Source of the DNA: an aff. Roholtiella sp. LEGE 12411
GTDB lineage: Bacteria > Cyanobacteriota > Cyanobacteriia > Cyanobacteriales > Nostocaceae
NCBI RefSeq assembly: GCF_015206995.1
Contig: NZ_JADEXR010000016.1
Span: 1 to 64,000, forward strand
Length of the DNA stretch: 64,000 nucleotides
Reading direction: 5' to 3'
Below the pieces are notes generated by a model. It was not told the DNA's origin. It saw only the letters and a program-made list of their open reading frames with translations, and searched no databases. A program made the position numbers and the translations under genes. This document shows positions 1 through 8,513 of the stretch, piece after piece. How positions within the stretch are numbered: the stretch's first letter is position 1; each line of letters starts with the position of its first letter.

Positions 1-45
1 GGCATGGGGCATGGGGCATTGGGCATTGGGCATGGGGCATTGGGA
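1..45. repeat. Tandem GGCATGG/GGGCATT heptamer repeat
   Basis: The window opens in a degenerate tandem array of 7-base units of the GGCATGG and GGGCATT type. Short tandemly repeated heptamers of this kind are common between genes in heterocystous cyanobacteria. A related ATGCCCC array lies near 52.0 kb. No coding potential is seen. Confidence 0.8.
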
Positions 46-109
46 AAAACCATCCCCTTACCCTCATAACCTTTTCTCCTTCATCTCCCCTATCCTCCTC
101 ATTTCCCAA

Positions 110-1084
110 TCATCTGTTAGCTTTTAAGCTTGGCAATGGATTTGAATCAGACGACTTAAAATCACCAAACTCACAGATAGAGCTAAATGGGCAAAAGCGA
201 CAGTGAGAACCGGGATTTGGTGGAAAAATTTTGCTGAAATTACTGGTTTTTTCCTGATATTTATGTAAATCATGTTGATGCTTGTGGGCAATATTAGCTA
301 ACTCAAATCCCAAAGATTCTAATTCACTATTATTAATGCTAATCAGTTCAGATGTTTTACCTATTTCTAAATTGTAAAATGATGCAACAGCGTGCCGTCC
401 AGGGTAAAGATAACGAGCCGCCAGCAAATAAACTAATGCCTGCCGTCGGTCAAAAGCTGATTTACCAGTCTTGAAATCTATAATATGTAAAGTGCTATCA
501 GACTCAATGAAAACGCAGTCCATAGCCGCATATAAGCGAAAGCAATAATCCTCTTGCTCAATCACAATTGGTTTAGGGAAACCTTCATCGCCCGGAGTTA
601 ATTGGATGATGTGTTTATCTAAAAGCAACGGAGCATCGTGATATTTCTTCAAAATTTGCAGCACGCGTTGCTGAACTTGATCACTTGAGTTGCCTAATTT
701 CAGTAGCTGGGCAACTTTTTCTACACCATCTGATTGGTTCAACAGATGCCTGTGATGATGAAACTCATAAACGCCTTTTTGGGCGAGTATACCAATCCGC
801 TGAGGTGCAGTGGCTTGCGCTAATAGCGCTTTGACTTGTGGTTCGTGTTGCCGAGCTTTGATAAACCCCCGTCTCATCTGGCAATGCCAGCGTTCTTGCC
901 CTGTCGCTGGGGCAACTAAAGACCAAAGGTGATAACTGGCAAAAGGTCGATCGGGGGTTGACATTGCTAAGGAACAGTGAGAGAAAATACGGTGGGGAGA
1001 AGTCAGAGCGAGGGCTTGCGAGAACTCTGAGTATAGGCTTTCTCCGATGGTCTGTATCACTGCCGAGAGTACAAGACTTTGCAT
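110..1084 (-). CDS. PD-(D/E)XK nuclease family protein (RecB/Cas4-like)
   Basis: A 324-residue protein resembling the RecB/Cas4 branch of PD-(D/E)XK nucleases. An acidic residue in AAMDCVF (about residue 190) is followed by IIDFKTGK (about 203), which supplies the D-x-K catalytic pair, and then a QALVYLLAARYL helix matching motif QxxxY. Near the C-terminus CRFCPFSSIC gives a C-x2-C-x5-C group like the Fe-S cluster cysteines of Cas4/AddB-type nucleases. The fourth cysteine would have to come from the N-terminal part, where His-Cys pairs occur. The ATG at 1084 is used; an internal ATG at 964 is possible because the first 40 residues look less conserved. No cas genes are nearby, so this is probably a housekeeping or repair nuclease. 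The exact role is unknown. Confidence 0.7.
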   Translation of the reverse strand: MQSLVLSAVIQTIGESLYSEFSQALALTSPHRIFSHCSLAMSTPDRPFASYHLWSLVAPATGQERWHCQMRRGFIKARQHEPQVKALLAQATAPQRIGILAQKGVYEFHHHRHLLNQSDGVEKVAQLLKLGNSSDQVQQRVLQILKKYHDAPLLLDKHIIQLTPGDEGFPKPIVIEQEDYCFRLYAAMDCVFIESDSTLHIIDFKTGKSAFDRRQALVYLLAARYLYPGRHAVASFYNLEIGKTSELISINNSELESLGFELANIAHKHQHDLHKYQEKTSNFSKIFPPNPGSHCRFCPFSSICEFGDFKSSDSNPLPSLKANR

Positions 1085-1316
1085 CTCTCCCTTGTATTGT
1101 TTGGATACAAGGCAACTTTTCTGTAAAAATAGTTGGACAGTAAGACCCGCATTAGGAGCAAAAGTTCAGTGCTCGATGGCTTGTCTTTTACTGTGGTAGG
1201 TGCTGCGCTTCTTTGTATGGGTATGACAAACGGAACTTTGGGAATACTTGCTGCTACACAAACCTGGCGATAAGCCTCCTAATAGTAATGATGATGAATG
1301 GGAGAAAGTGGCAAAA

Positions 1317-2756
1317 ATGAGCGCCAGTAGCAATTTCAGCAAGATAAAATTTGGCACTGATGGATGGCGAGGGATTATTGCCGATGACTTTACATTTCCC
1401 AATGTGCGGAAAGTAGTAAGGGCGATCGCCAGTTACTTAGAAACAGCCTATAAAAAAGATAGACCAGTACTTATTGCCTACGATACTCGGTTTTTAGCTG
1501 ACCAGTTTGCTCAAACAGCGGCCCAAGTCTTGGCTGATTTGGGTTGGGCTGTCAAAATTACTGATCGGGATTGCCCTACACCAGTAATTGCCTACAACGC
1601 CCGTCACTTAAATTCTGCTGGGGCGTTGATGTTTACTGCTAGCCATAATCCAGCACCATACTGTGGAATTAAATATATCCCCGATTATGCTGGCCCTGCC
1701 ACTCCAGAAATCACTGATACTATTGTGGCAAATATAAAAGGTGCATCGGATGACTTACCTGGCAGCAGTCCATCAGGTTCAATTTCCATTTTCAATCCGA
1801 AACCAGACTATCTGAAATTTATCTACACCTTAGTGGATATAGAACGAATCAAAAGTGCCCAGTTAAAAGTTAAGTATGATGCGCTATACTCTACCTCTCG
1901 CGGCTATCTAGATGAAGTTTTGCAACATAGTGGCGCTGACTTAGAAAGTTTCCATACTTGGAGGGATGTACTATTTGGCGGCGGGATGCCAGAACCCAAA
2001 GGTGAGCAATTAGTTGGGTTAGTGGAAGCAGTACGCCGCGATCAAGCAGATTTAGGTTTAGCAACGGATGGAGATAGCGATCGCTTTGGCATTATCGATG
2101 AACAAGGAACTTTCCTCACTCCTAACACTGTGCTGCTAGTTTTAGCACGTCATTTAATAAAAAACAAAGGTAAAAGCGGCGCAATAGTCCGCACTGTTGC
2201 TACAACCCACCTGCTGGATAATCTCGCAGCAAAATATGGGTTGCCAATTTATGAGACACCAGTAGGCTTTAAATACATTGGTGAAAAGATGCGGGAAACT
2301 ACCGTACTAATTGGTGGAGAAGAATCAGGCGGTTTAAGCATTATTGGACATATTCCTGAAAAAGACGGTATTTTAGCCGATCTGCTAGTAGCAGAAGCGA
2401 TCGCCTACGAAGGCAAACCCCTAAGTCAACTTGTTAAAGAAGCGATCGCCGAAGCCGATGGGCCGCTTTACAATAACCGCCTTGACTTGCACCTCACCGA
2501 GTCTCACAAGATCGCTGTCATCGACTCCTTCACTCAAAACCCACCCGCAGAAGTTGCAGGAATTAAAGTCAAAGAAGTGGGGCGTAAAGACGGTATTAAG
2601 CTTTATTTAGAAGAAGGTAGCTGGATTTTACTGCGTCCTTCTGGTACAGAACCGCTGGTACGTGTCTATTTAGAAACCAACTCTCCTGAAAAACTTACCC
2701 AAATTGCTCAAGAGATGGAGAGCATGATTGCTAAGCTAGAAGTAGTAGCAGTTTAG
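1317..2756 (+). CDS. Phosphoglucomutase/phosphomannomutase family protein
   Basis: Alpha-D-phosphohexomutase that interconverts hexose 1- and 6-phosphates, feeding glycogen and sugar-nucleotide synthesis. The 479-residue protein has the family landmarks in order: FGTDGWRG at residues 12-19, the phosphoserine loop TASHNP with Ser109, the metal-binding loop DGDSDRFG at about 250, the sugar-specificity loop GEESGG at about 340 and the phosphate-binding RPSGTEPLVR near the C-terminus. The frame is open back to a start at 1248, but the ATG at 1317 is preferred because it begins directly before the conserved GTDGWRG segment. Sequence alone does not decide between glucose and mannose phosphates. Confidence 0.9.
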   Translation: MSASSNFSKIKFGTDGWRGIIADDFTFPNVRKVVRAIASYLETAYKKDRPVLIAYDTRFLADQFAQTAAQVLADLGWAVKITDRDCPTPVIAYNARHLNSAGALMFTASHNPAPYCGIKYIPDYAGPATPEITDTIVANIKGASDDLPGSSPSGSISIFNPKPDYLKFIYTLVDIERIKSAQLKVKYDALYSTSRGYLDEVLQHSGADLESFHTWRDVLFGGGMPEPKGEQLVGLVEAVRRDQADLGLATDGDSDRFGIIDEQGTFLTPNTVLLVLARHLIKNKGKSGAIVRTVATTHLLDNLAAKYGLPIYETPVGFKYIGEKMRETTVLIGGEESGGLSIIGHIPEKDGILADLLVAEAIAYEGKPLSQLVKEAIAEADGPLYNNRLDLHLTESHKIAVIDSFTQNPPAEVAGIKVKEVGRKDGIKLYLEEGSWILLRPSGTEPLVRVYLETNSPEKLTQIAQEMESMIAKLEVVAV

Positions 2757-2818
2757 AAGAACCTCACGCCTAACCCATCTTTGTCAACAAAGAGGGCAGT
2801 CATAACTTGGGACTAATT

Positions 2819-3097
2819 ATGAAAACTCTGGCTCCTTTTTTGATATCCCTAGTTGTAGCTATCTGGGTAGTAGCGATCGCAATTATTTCAGTCCAAAATG
2901 CCACACCCGTATCTTTAAGATTCTTAACATTTCAATCGATTCAAATACCAGCGGGTTTAGTGTTGGCTTTTAGTGCTGGTTTCGGGTTAATCACCATGGC
3001 ATTGCTACAACCATTTTGGGGTTTAACTGGTTCTAGACAGGGTAATTCTCGACTGGAAGACGACGCTGAATTTTTTGTTGATGATGAAGATTTTTGA
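2819..3097 (+). CDS. LapA-like (DUF1049) small membrane protein
   Basis: A 92-residue protein with two hydrophobic segments (about residues 6-26 and 41-62) separated by a short loop with NATPVSLRF, which is the pattern of the LapA/DUF1049 family. The C-terminus is strongly acidic (LEDDAEFFVDDEDF). An upstream in-frame start at 2807 is possible, but the ATG at 2819 places the first transmembrane helix normally. It follows the phosphohexomutase by 62 bases on the same strand and may share its transcript. The function in cyanobacteria is not established. Confidence 0.7.
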   Translation: MKTLAPFLISLVVAIWVVAIAIISVQNATPVSLRFLTFQSIQIPAGLVLAFSAGFGLITMALLQPFWGLTGSRQGNSRLEDDAEFFVDDEDF

Positions 3098-3127
3098 AGC
3101 ATGAGCCAAATTATACGAAGAAAGAAT

Positions 3128-3174
3128 CTGCATTGGCAGGCTTTTTTTGATGCTTTGAGAAACCAATCGCACTG
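3128..3174. repeat. Direct repeat copy A flanking a TA pair
   Basis: A 47-base segment starting CTGCATTGGCAGG and ending CAATCGCACTG. It matches the segment at 3964-4010 at 44 of 47 positions in the same orientation. Its 5' part (CTGCATTGGCAG then seven T) is a weakened version of the terminator hairpin in copy B. It lies just after the LapA-like gene and before the DUF433 gene. Confidence 0.85.
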
Positions 3175-3293
3175 ATCACAGGCTAAAATCTCAATGCAAC
3201 GGATGGGCGATCGCTATGTTTGATTTCAAGTAGTACTACGTTATAAAGTAGTCACTAATTACAAGCTTTATAGGCAACTAACTATTGATTTTT

Positions 3294-3524
3294 ATGGCTG
3301 TGCCGTACCAAAACATTATTACTATTGAACCAGGAAAACGAGGTGGTCAGCCTTGTATTCGAGGAATGCGAATTACCGTATATGATGTTTTATCATATCT
3401 TGCCTCTGGTATGACATATAAGGAAGTGCTTGATGACTTTCCTTATTTGACGCAAGAAGACATTTTAGCTTGCCTAAGCTATGCGGCTGATAGAGAAAGG
3501 CAAATGCTGACAATTCCAGCATGA
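3294..3524 (+). CDS. DUF433 domain protein (probable antitoxin)
   Basis: A 76-residue protein with the DUF433 signature: IEPGKRGGQPCIRGMRITVYDVLSYLASGMT, followed by a short winged-helix-like tail. DUF433 proteins are small HTH-type proteins usually encoded just before DUF5615 PIN-like proteins, and the pair is regarded as a putative type II toxin-antitoxin module. A TTG at 3285 is in frame, but the ATG at 3294 fits family starts. It overlaps the next gene by four bases (ATGA), implying translational coupling. Confidence 0.85.
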   Translation: MAVPYQNIITIEPGKRGGQPCIRGMRITVYDVLSYLASGMTYKEVLDDFPYLTQEDILACLSYAADRERQMLTIPA

Positions 3525-3853
3525 AGTTACTTTTTGACCATAATCTATCACCTCGGTTAGTAGATCGACTGGCTGATATTTACCCAAACTCTCAGCATCT
3601 TTTTCTTATAGCTTTGGATAAAGCAGATGATCACAGTGTGTGGGAGTATGCGCGACAAAGTGGATTTATTGTTGTAACAAGAGATGCTGATTTTAATGAG
3701 TTGAGTATTTTGCGAGGATTTCCACCTAAAGTGATCTGGATTCGTCGTGGCAATTGTTCAACCAATCAAATTGAAGACATTTTGCGATCGCATTTAGAGG
3801 ATATCCAAGCCTTTGAAAAAAAACCAAATTTGGGAGTTTTGACACTGTATTAG
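3521..3853 (+). CDS. DUF5615 PIN-like protein (probable toxin)
   Basis: A 110-residue protein of the DUF5615/Mut7-C-like PIN group. It starts KLLFDHNLSPRL, with the first acidic active-site Asp in FDHN. DDHSVWEYARQSGFIVVTRDADF supplies the middle acidic residues, and the segment after PPKVIWIRRGN is typical of the family. PIN-fold proteins are Mg-dependent ribonucleases. Paired with a DUF433 partner this is likely the toxin of a TA module, although activity has rarely been tested. Its start codon lies inside the stop of the antitoxin gene. Confidence 0.85.
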   Translation: MKLLFDHNLSPRLVDRLADIYPNSQHLFLIALDKADDHSVWEYARQSGFIVVTRDADFNELSILRGFPPKVIWIRRGNCSTNQIEDILRSHLEDIQAFEKKPNLGVLTLY

Positions 3854-3963
3854 ACTCGCAAAGTGTAAACACTGAGTGTAATTCTTGGTATGGGAAGCGG
3901 GGGGCGATCGCCATTATCTTAGAGTACCTCTACCTTGGAAGCCTCGCACTACATGAAAAAAGC

Positions 3964-4010
3964 CTGCATTGCCAGGCTTTTTTTGATGCTTTGAGAGAGC
4001 AATCGCACTG
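3964..4010. repeat. Direct repeat copy B with terminator hairpin
   Basis: Second copy of the 47-base repeat at 3128-3174. In this copy AGCCTG-CATTG-CAGGCT forms a good stem followed by seven T, so it can act as a rho-independent terminator for the DUF5615 gene on the plus strand. The two copies bracket exactly the DUF433/DUF5615 pair. Confidence 0.8.
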
Positions 4011-4018
4011 TTATAAAA

Positions 4019-4621
4019 TTAAAATGTCCACTCGTGCTCTGGATCATCTAAGGCAGCACGAACAGAAGCTAAGTTAGCAAGGTCTTTGAAAGGGCTTGAT
4101 TTAGCAATTTCTGTGATTGAATTTAAGGTGAAGGCTAATTGGTCATTATTACCAGATGTGATCGCACTATCAACGACAGTAAATAAAGCACGAAAGTTTT
4201 CGGCACGTTCATCAAACCAACTAACGCCTACAGAACGATAAGTAAGTGGATCATAAATGTTACAGAAAACTACTTTTTTATCCCCAGGACTAACGGCAAT
4301 AGTGAGTGGATGATGCAGTTGTTCAGAAGTCAGGGCATCCAAAGATAACAACAAGCCTTTACAGAAGTAGGTATCACTTCCTGAGCGAATAATATAAGGT
4401 TTATCCGCTAAAACATACAAATCTGTTCTTATAACTTTACCGAATGTATTTTCAACAGTTTTATTTATTTCTATTCCTGTAATTACTCCAGTCAAAGCTC
4501 TCTCATAAATTGGGATACGTCTTTCATCTTCAGCAAGCATATACCAACAGTGATCGGGTTCTCTGCTAACAAAGACATATTGAGGTTTTGGAGTTTGTCC
4601 GAATCCTAATTTAACTTCCAT
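4019..4621 (-). CDS. Hypothetical protein
   Basis: A soluble protein of about 200 residues that I cannot assign. The frame is open to 4687, but the ATG at 4621 (MEVKLGFGQ) is a better start because the upstream residues are unlike a folded domain. The central part is beta-rich (VITGIEINKTVE, RTDLYVLADKPYIIRSGSDTYF) and suggests an OB or small barrel fold. This is followed by a helical tail with EHEW near the C-terminus. It has no signal peptide or membrane segment. It stands alone between a TA pair and the ndhD terminator. Confidence 0.55.
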   Translation of the reverse strand: MEVKLGFGQTPKPQYVFVSREPDHCWYMLAEDERRIPIYERALTGVITGIEINKTVENTFGKVIRTDLYVLADKPYIIRSGSDTYFCKGLLLSLDALTSEQLHHPLTIAVSPGDKKVVFCNIYDPLTYRSVGVSWFDERAENFRALFTVVDSAITSGNNDQLAFTLNSITEIAKSSPFKDLANLASVRAALDDPEHEWTF

Positions 4622-4811
4622 ATTTTTGATAAAGATTTTTGTAAACAAATTTATTTGGCAACAAGCTTTCACAGATTGAACCGTCAAGCTATGAGTAACT
4701 TTATAGATATAATTCCCTGACGAGCAAGACCATTAACATTAACCTTGCGCCTTTCGATGAAATTTAATTGGGTAATACCGATTCAATTAATGATTGCAAC
4801 AAATTCTTTGA

Positions 4812-4860
4812 TAGAGACGTTGCAATGCAACGTCTCTACAGCAATGCAACGTCTCTAGAG
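4812..4860. repeat. GAGACGTTGCA palindromic repeat
   Basis: A near-perfect 23-base palindrome, GAGACGTTGCA-A-TGCAACGTCTC, is followed at once by a second half copy (GCAATGCAACGTCTCTAG). Related AGAGACG.../...CGTCTCT stem-loops occur at 43581-43610 and about 43848-43872, so this belongs to a dispersed palindromic repeat family. Confidence 0.8.
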
Positions 4861-4917
4861 TGATCTATCTGCTGCATTGTTTTTTCAAAATGGTATGACG
4901 CTTGTTATAAAAATACA

Positions 4918-4950
4918 TAAAAAAGGGCAGGTACAAAACCCGCCCTTAAA
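4918..4950 (-). terminator. Rho-independent terminator of ndhD
   Basis: Read on the minus strand, AAGGGCGGG-TTTTGTA-CCTGCCCTT forms a stem with one mismatch and is followed by a T-rich run. It lies about 30 bases after the ndhD stop codon. Confidence 0.75.
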
Positions 4951-4980
4951 GGAATGGTAATTTAAACTAGCGATCGCTAT

Positions 4981-6555
4981 CTAATTAGCAATTTCCGGCG
5001 CACTCAAAGAAATCTTTGGTATTTCTTTTTGCTGTGCTAATGTTGGCACGGAATCACGCAACCTTGCCGTCAATTGTACAGTTGTGGCGTCGTACATCTG
5101 AGTGAGCAATTTCGGATAGAAACCAATACCAATAATTGGCACTAACAAACAGGCAATGATAAATACTTCACGGGGTTCAGCATCTATCAACGCTTGGTGA
5201 GAGACTAATTCCTCATTCTCTTGACCGTAGAAAATTTCCCGCAACATTGACAGTAGATAAATCGGAGTCAAAATCACTCCAACTGCCATCAAAAAGACCA
5301 CGATAACCTTGAAAGTAGAACTATAAGCATCGCTGGTAGCAAAGCCCACAAACACCATCAACTCTGCCACAAAACCGCTCATCCCTGGTAATGCCAGAGA
5401 AGCCATCGAACAGGTAGTGAACATGGCGAAAATCTTCTTCATCCTCTTGCCAACACCGCCCATTTCATCCAACATCAGGGTGTGTGTGCGGTCATAAGTC
5501 GCGCCTACAAGGAAGAACAAACTTGCCCCAATCAACCCGTGAGAAACCATTTGCAATACTGCCCCACTCAATCCCAAATCGGTGAAGGAGGCAATACCAA
5601 TGGTGACAAAACCCATGTGGGAAATTGAGGAGTAGGCAATTTTCCGTTTGAGGTTGCGCTGGGCAAAGGATGTCAGGGCAGCGTAGATGATATTAACTAC
5701 CCCCAAAATCACCAACACGGGTGCAAAATAAGCATGAGCATCGGGGAGCATTTGGGCATTCATCCGAATTAAGGCGTAACCGCCCATTTTTAAGAGAATG
5801 CCTGCCAGCAACATGTGTACAGGGGCTGTAGCTTCACCGTGGGCATCAGGTAGCCAGGTGTGCAAGGGAATAATCGGCAATTTGACGGCGTAGGCAATCA
5901 GAAAGCCAGCGTATAGCACAAGTTGGAAATTGAGAGCGAAGTCTTTTAGGGCGAGCGATCGCATATCGAACGTCACCGTATCGCCGTAAAATCCCATTGT
6001 CAGGGCAGATAACAAAATAAACAGCGATCCGCCAGCTGTGTATAAAATGAATTTCGTCGCTGCGTATTGCCGCTTTTTGCCTCCCCAAATTGACAGCAGA
6101 AAGTATATCGGTACCAGTTCCAGTTCCCACACCAGGAAAAATAACAGCATATCCTGGACGGCGAACACGGCAATTTGACCGCCATACATCGCCAAAATCA
6201 AGAAGTAAAATAGCTTCGGCTTGAAAGTAACAGGCCAAGCTGCTAAAATCGCCAGCGTGGTAATGAATCCAGTCAAAATAATTAGGGGCATAGACAAACC
6301 ATCTGCCCCTACTGACCAATTCAAATCCATTTGTGGTACCCAAGGGTAACTCTCCACCAACTGCAAATCTGGATTGGAGAAATCGTACCTGGTATAAAAA
6401 GCGTAAACAATCAGTACAAAGTCTATCAGCCCTATGATCAGGGAATACCAGCGCACTGTTTTGCCGTCCTTATCGGGGACGAAGGGAATCAATAGTGACG
6501 CCGCTATTGGAAACAGAATAATCGTCGTCAGCCACGGGAAATTAGCTGTATTCAT
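4981..6555 (-). CDS. ndhD: NAD(P)H-quinone oxidoreductase subunit 4 (NdhD, D1-type)
   Basis: A 524-residue polytopic thylakoid membrane subunit of the NDH-1 complex, which takes electrons from ferredoxin in respiration and cyclic electron flow and pumps protons. Conserved proton-channel features include [12 protein letters not shown] (Glu in the fifth helix) and the broken-helix region with [18 protein letters not shown]. They also include [18 protein letters not shown] and [14 protein letters not shown]. The number of hydrophobic segments and the length fit NdhD1. In relatives ndhF1 lies directly upstream; here the nearest ndh gene is ndhF, which ends at 12062. This raises the question of whether ndhD now needs its own promoter in the 230 bases before its start. 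Confidence 0.95.
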   Translation of the reverse strand: MNTANFPWLTTIILFPIAASLLIPFVPDKDGKTVRWYSLIIGLIDFVLIVYAFYTRYDFSNPDLQLVESYPWVPQMDLNWSVGADGLSMPLIILTGFITTLAILAAWPVTFKPKLFYFLILAMYGGQIAVFAVQDMLLFFLVWELELVPIYFLLSIWGGKKRQYAATKFILYTAGGSLFILLSALTMGFYGDTVTFDMRSLALKDFALNFQLVLYAGFLIAYAVKLPIIPLHTWLPDAHGEATAPVHMLLAGILLKMGGYALIRMNAQMLPDAHAYFAPVLVILGVVNIIYAALTSFAQRNLKRKIAYSSISHMGFVTIGIASFTDLGLSGAVLQMVSHGLIGASLFFLVGATYDRTHTLMLDEMGGVGKRMKKIFAMFTTCSMASLALPGMSGFVAELMVFVGFATSDAYSSTFKVIVVFLMAVGVILTPIYLLSMLREIFYGQENEELVSHQALIDAEPREVFIIACLLVPIIGIGFYPKLLTQMYDATTVQLTARLRDSVPTLAQQKEIPKISLSAPEIAN

Positions 6556-6788
6556 CGCAATTCGTCTGCTATCAAAATCATGTTTAGCAAAAAGTCACTA
6601 GTTATTAACTAACAGCTTTTTCGGTATTTGGTCTTCCTCGTTAGGTTGATTTAATTAAATTGGCAATTTCCGATTTTTTCTCTTGGGGGTCTATTTTGAC
6701 ACTTGGGGGTGCGGAATGTGGGTTGTGATACTCCCAGTCAAGTCAAAAATTTACCCCAAAAAAGCCGCTAAACTATAATTCTAGCGAT

Positions 6789-6858
6789 GCGATGTCTACG
6801 ACAAGCCGCTCCGCGTCTACGCGTAGCCCAACCCATCGCTAAAAATACACGATGCTAT
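6789..6858. repeat. Dispersed repeat upstream of a TA locus (copy 1)
   Basis: The segment begins GCGATGTCTACGACAAGCCG, passes through CGCGTCTACGC and AACCCAACC-type sequence and ends in GCTAAAAATACACGATGCT. Almost the same arrangement occurs at 10342-10415. The core (GCGATGTCTACGAC...) is a known style of Nostoc interspersed palindromic repeat. Both copies lie 60-70 bases before a small gene in the ndhF-ndhD interval. Confidence 0.75.
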
Positions 6859-6918
6859 TTGGTGGTTGTTGAAAAAAGCGATTTGGTGCAAAAAAGCATG
6901 ACAGGAGAAATAACCATA

Positions 6919-7182
6919 ATGATAATCGCACAAATTGAAAGTCAGATTCGTTATGTCACCAACGTAAATGGAGAAACAACAGATGTACTCGTCCCTATAG
7001 AACTTTGGCAACTGCTTATAAGTTCCATAAATTCTGATAATGTCAGTGGTTTAGCTTGGATTGATGAACAAGAGCCAAAAGCACAAATATTAGCCGACTT
7101 ACAAGAGTCCGTGGGACAAGCAGCAGTAGGACAAACTTTCCCCGTTTCAGAGCTTTGGGACTACAGTAAGCAATTTGATTGA
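6919..7182 (+). CDS. Small hypothetical protein, antitoxin-like
   Basis: An 87-residue acidic protein (MIIAQIESQIRYVTNVNGE at the start, then TDVLVPIELWQLLIS). A long frame reaches back to 6787 but runs through the dispersed repeat. The ATG at 6919 is chosen because AGGAG at 6903-6907 is well placed as a ribosome binding site. The VLVPIELWQ segment followed by an Asp/Glu-rich helix resembles short cyanobacterial antitoxin-type proteins, but no recognised toxin directly follows. The RelE/ParE-type pair begins 48 bases downstream. Confidence 0.55.
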   Translation: MIIAQIESQIRYVTNVNGETTDVLVPIELWQLLISSINSDNVSGLAWIDEQEPKAQILADLQESVGQAAVGQTFPVSELWDYSKQFD

Positions 7183-7230
7183 GTTTTTTTAGTAAAATAG
7201 ATACGTAAAGTTGAGAAGGAAAATTTGATT

Positions 7231-7461
7231 ATGTCATCTCCAGCGATCGCTACTGTAATTAAGATGATGGAATCTTTATCTGAAGATGTGCAAGAAAGAG
7301 TTGCAGAACATCTCCGAGAGTACCTAGAAGATTTGCAAGATGAATTGAAATGGAATAAATCATTTAAGAAAACTCAACAACAACTGATTGCATCTGCCCA
7401 ATCTGCTAAAAGAGAGATTGCAGAAGGACTTGCAAAACCAATGAACTATGAAAATTTATGA
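7231..7461 (+). CDS. Probable antitoxin of a RelE/ParE-type TA pair
   Basis: A 76-residue helical, charged protein (MSSPAIATVIKMMESLSEDVQERVAEHLREYLEDLQDE, with helix-rich EK/DL spacing). It is of the type encoded immediately before small RelE/ParE-like toxins in cyanobacteria. The ATG at 7231 is preferred over a TTG at 7225; GAGAAGGA ends ten bases upstream. It overlaps the toxin gene by ATGA. I infer the antitoxin role from position and composition, not from a recognised fold. Confidence 0.7.
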   Translation: MSSPAIATVIKMMESLSEDVQERVAEHLREYLEDLQDELKWNKSFKKTQQQLIASAQSAKREIAEGLAKPMNYENL

Positions 7462-7721
7462 AGTCTGCAACTCTTCCTTCTTTTTGGGATAAATATCAGT
7501 CTCTTGAAAAGCAAGTTAGACAGAGTGCGAGAAAAGCTTATCAGTTATGGAGAGAAAATCCTTTTCATCCGTCTTTGCATTTCAAATGTATAAATAACGA
7601 GGAGAATATTTGGTCTGTCAGAATAACTCGCAATTATCGAGCAATTGGGGTTTTGGAGGGTGATACAGTTACATGGTTCTGGATAGGTAGCCATGACGAT
7701 TATGAAAGCTTTTTTTCATAA
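7458..7721 (+). CDS. RelE/ParE-family toxin
   Basis: An 87-residue protein with the RelE/ParE/HigB fold pattern. A helix (KQVRQSARKAYQLW) is followed by NPFHPSLHFKCI, then strands with WSVRITRNYRAIG and a C-terminal WFWIGSHDDYESFF. The Arg residues in VRITRNYRAI are those usually linked to mRNA binding in this fold. It starts inside the stop codon of its antitoxin. The family cuts mRNA at the ribosome or poisons gyrase; which applies here cannot be read from sequence. Confidence 0.85.
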   Translation: MKSATLPSFWDKYQSLEKQVRQSARKAYQLWRENPFHPSLHFKCINNEENIWSVRITRNYRAIGVLEGDTVTWFWIGSHDDYESFFS

Positions 7722-7806
7722 CACGATCGCTATTTGATTTACCACTTATAATAAAATTGCATATTTTGAATAATCCATCGCTAAAGCAGAAACACAAATA
7801 AGAACA

Positions 7807-8034
7807 CTAAACTGCATATCTAATAATCTCCAATTCTGCTCCATTATTAACAGCTAAATCTGCTTTTTCTAAAACCTGTTCCGTAAGTGCATCACTTAAA
7901 TAATATTCACCGCAGTTATCACAAATTTCTGCTGGAATTTTTTTTAATATAATAATACATTCATCTTTTTCTAATATCACAGTTACTAAACCTGGTTTGG
8001 TTTCTCCATGCTGACAAATTACGCATTTCATCAT
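7807..8034 (-). CDS. YgiT-type zinc-finger (MqsA-like) antitoxin, orphan
   Basis: A protein of about 75 residues with two CxxC pairs, CVICQHGET and CDNCGEYY, which form the zinc finger of MqsA/YgiT N-terminal domains. The tail SDALTEQVLEKADLAVNNGAELEIIRYA follows. The start is one of two adjacent ATG codons at 8034/8031 after AGGAAAG. Such proteins are normally preceded by a DUF4258 or MqsR-like toxin. Here only about 80 bases separate it from a gene on the opposite strand and no toxin fragment is visible, so it looks like a solitary antitoxin. Confidence 0.8.
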   Translation of the reverse strand: MMKCVICQHGETKPGLVTVILEKDECIIILKKIPAEICDNCGEYYLSDALTEQVLEKADLAVNNGAELEIIRYAV

Positions 8035-8117
8035 CTTTCCTAAATGTTGGGCTTCTATTGCCCGCAATACCATATCATTTATCTACTGTGTAGTCTGTCT
8101 CTCATAGCAATAACTTC

Positions 8118-8513
8118 ATGCCTTTCTCCGATTTCACTAATCCTTACCAAAATCCGGCTAACATACCACAGAACTATCGCCAGCATATAAATCTACTGAA
8201 GTTATTTAAAGCTGATGGTTCTTATGTGCGTCCAGCAGAAGACCCTGTGACGATGTGGGCGCTTGAGATTTTAGTAGAAGAGTACGGTGTTCCACTAGAG
8301 GCAATGGAACTAGAACTAAATTCAGATTTTGCTGAGGGAACTCATCAAGGCGGGCGACGCTATCTAGGACGGGTAGATGTTGTAGTTTACGATGACCGTT
8401 ATGCCGATTCTGTAGGTAATTTGGATGTAGCTTTCATTATGGTGGAGGCTATGGAACCAAGTAAAAAAGTTGGCGGGACTGAGGGCGAAGGTTGGGTTGA
8501 TCATTTATTCTAA
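8118..8513 (+). pseudogene. Truncated N-terminal part of a type I R-M (HsdM-like) protein
   Basis: The 131 codons encode an HsdR_N-like N-terminal domain of the sort fused to N-6 DNA methylases: RRYLGRVDVVVYDDRYADS, then DVAFIMVEAMEPSKKVGG. In the nuclease-like motif the expected E-x-K is replaced by EAM. No methylase motifs (NPPY, GxGxx) follow. The frame stops at 8511-8513, a few codons after the sequence passes into HsdS-like DNA in another frame. This is a remnant produced by deletion of most of hsdM and the 5' part of hsdS. Confidence 0.65.

Noticed and set aside
1-45. CRISPR-like array at the left end
   Set aside because: Units are contiguous heptamers without spacers.
110-1084. A Cas4 gene belonging to a CRISPR system
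   Set aside because: The C-terminal cysteines suit Cas4-like nucleases, but no cas genes or spacer-repeat arrays exist in the window, and the length exceeds Cas4.
5846-6343. A 165-codon minus-strand frame overlapping ndhD
   Set aside because: It is out of frame with the intact NdhD membrane protein; the residues are a frame shadow.
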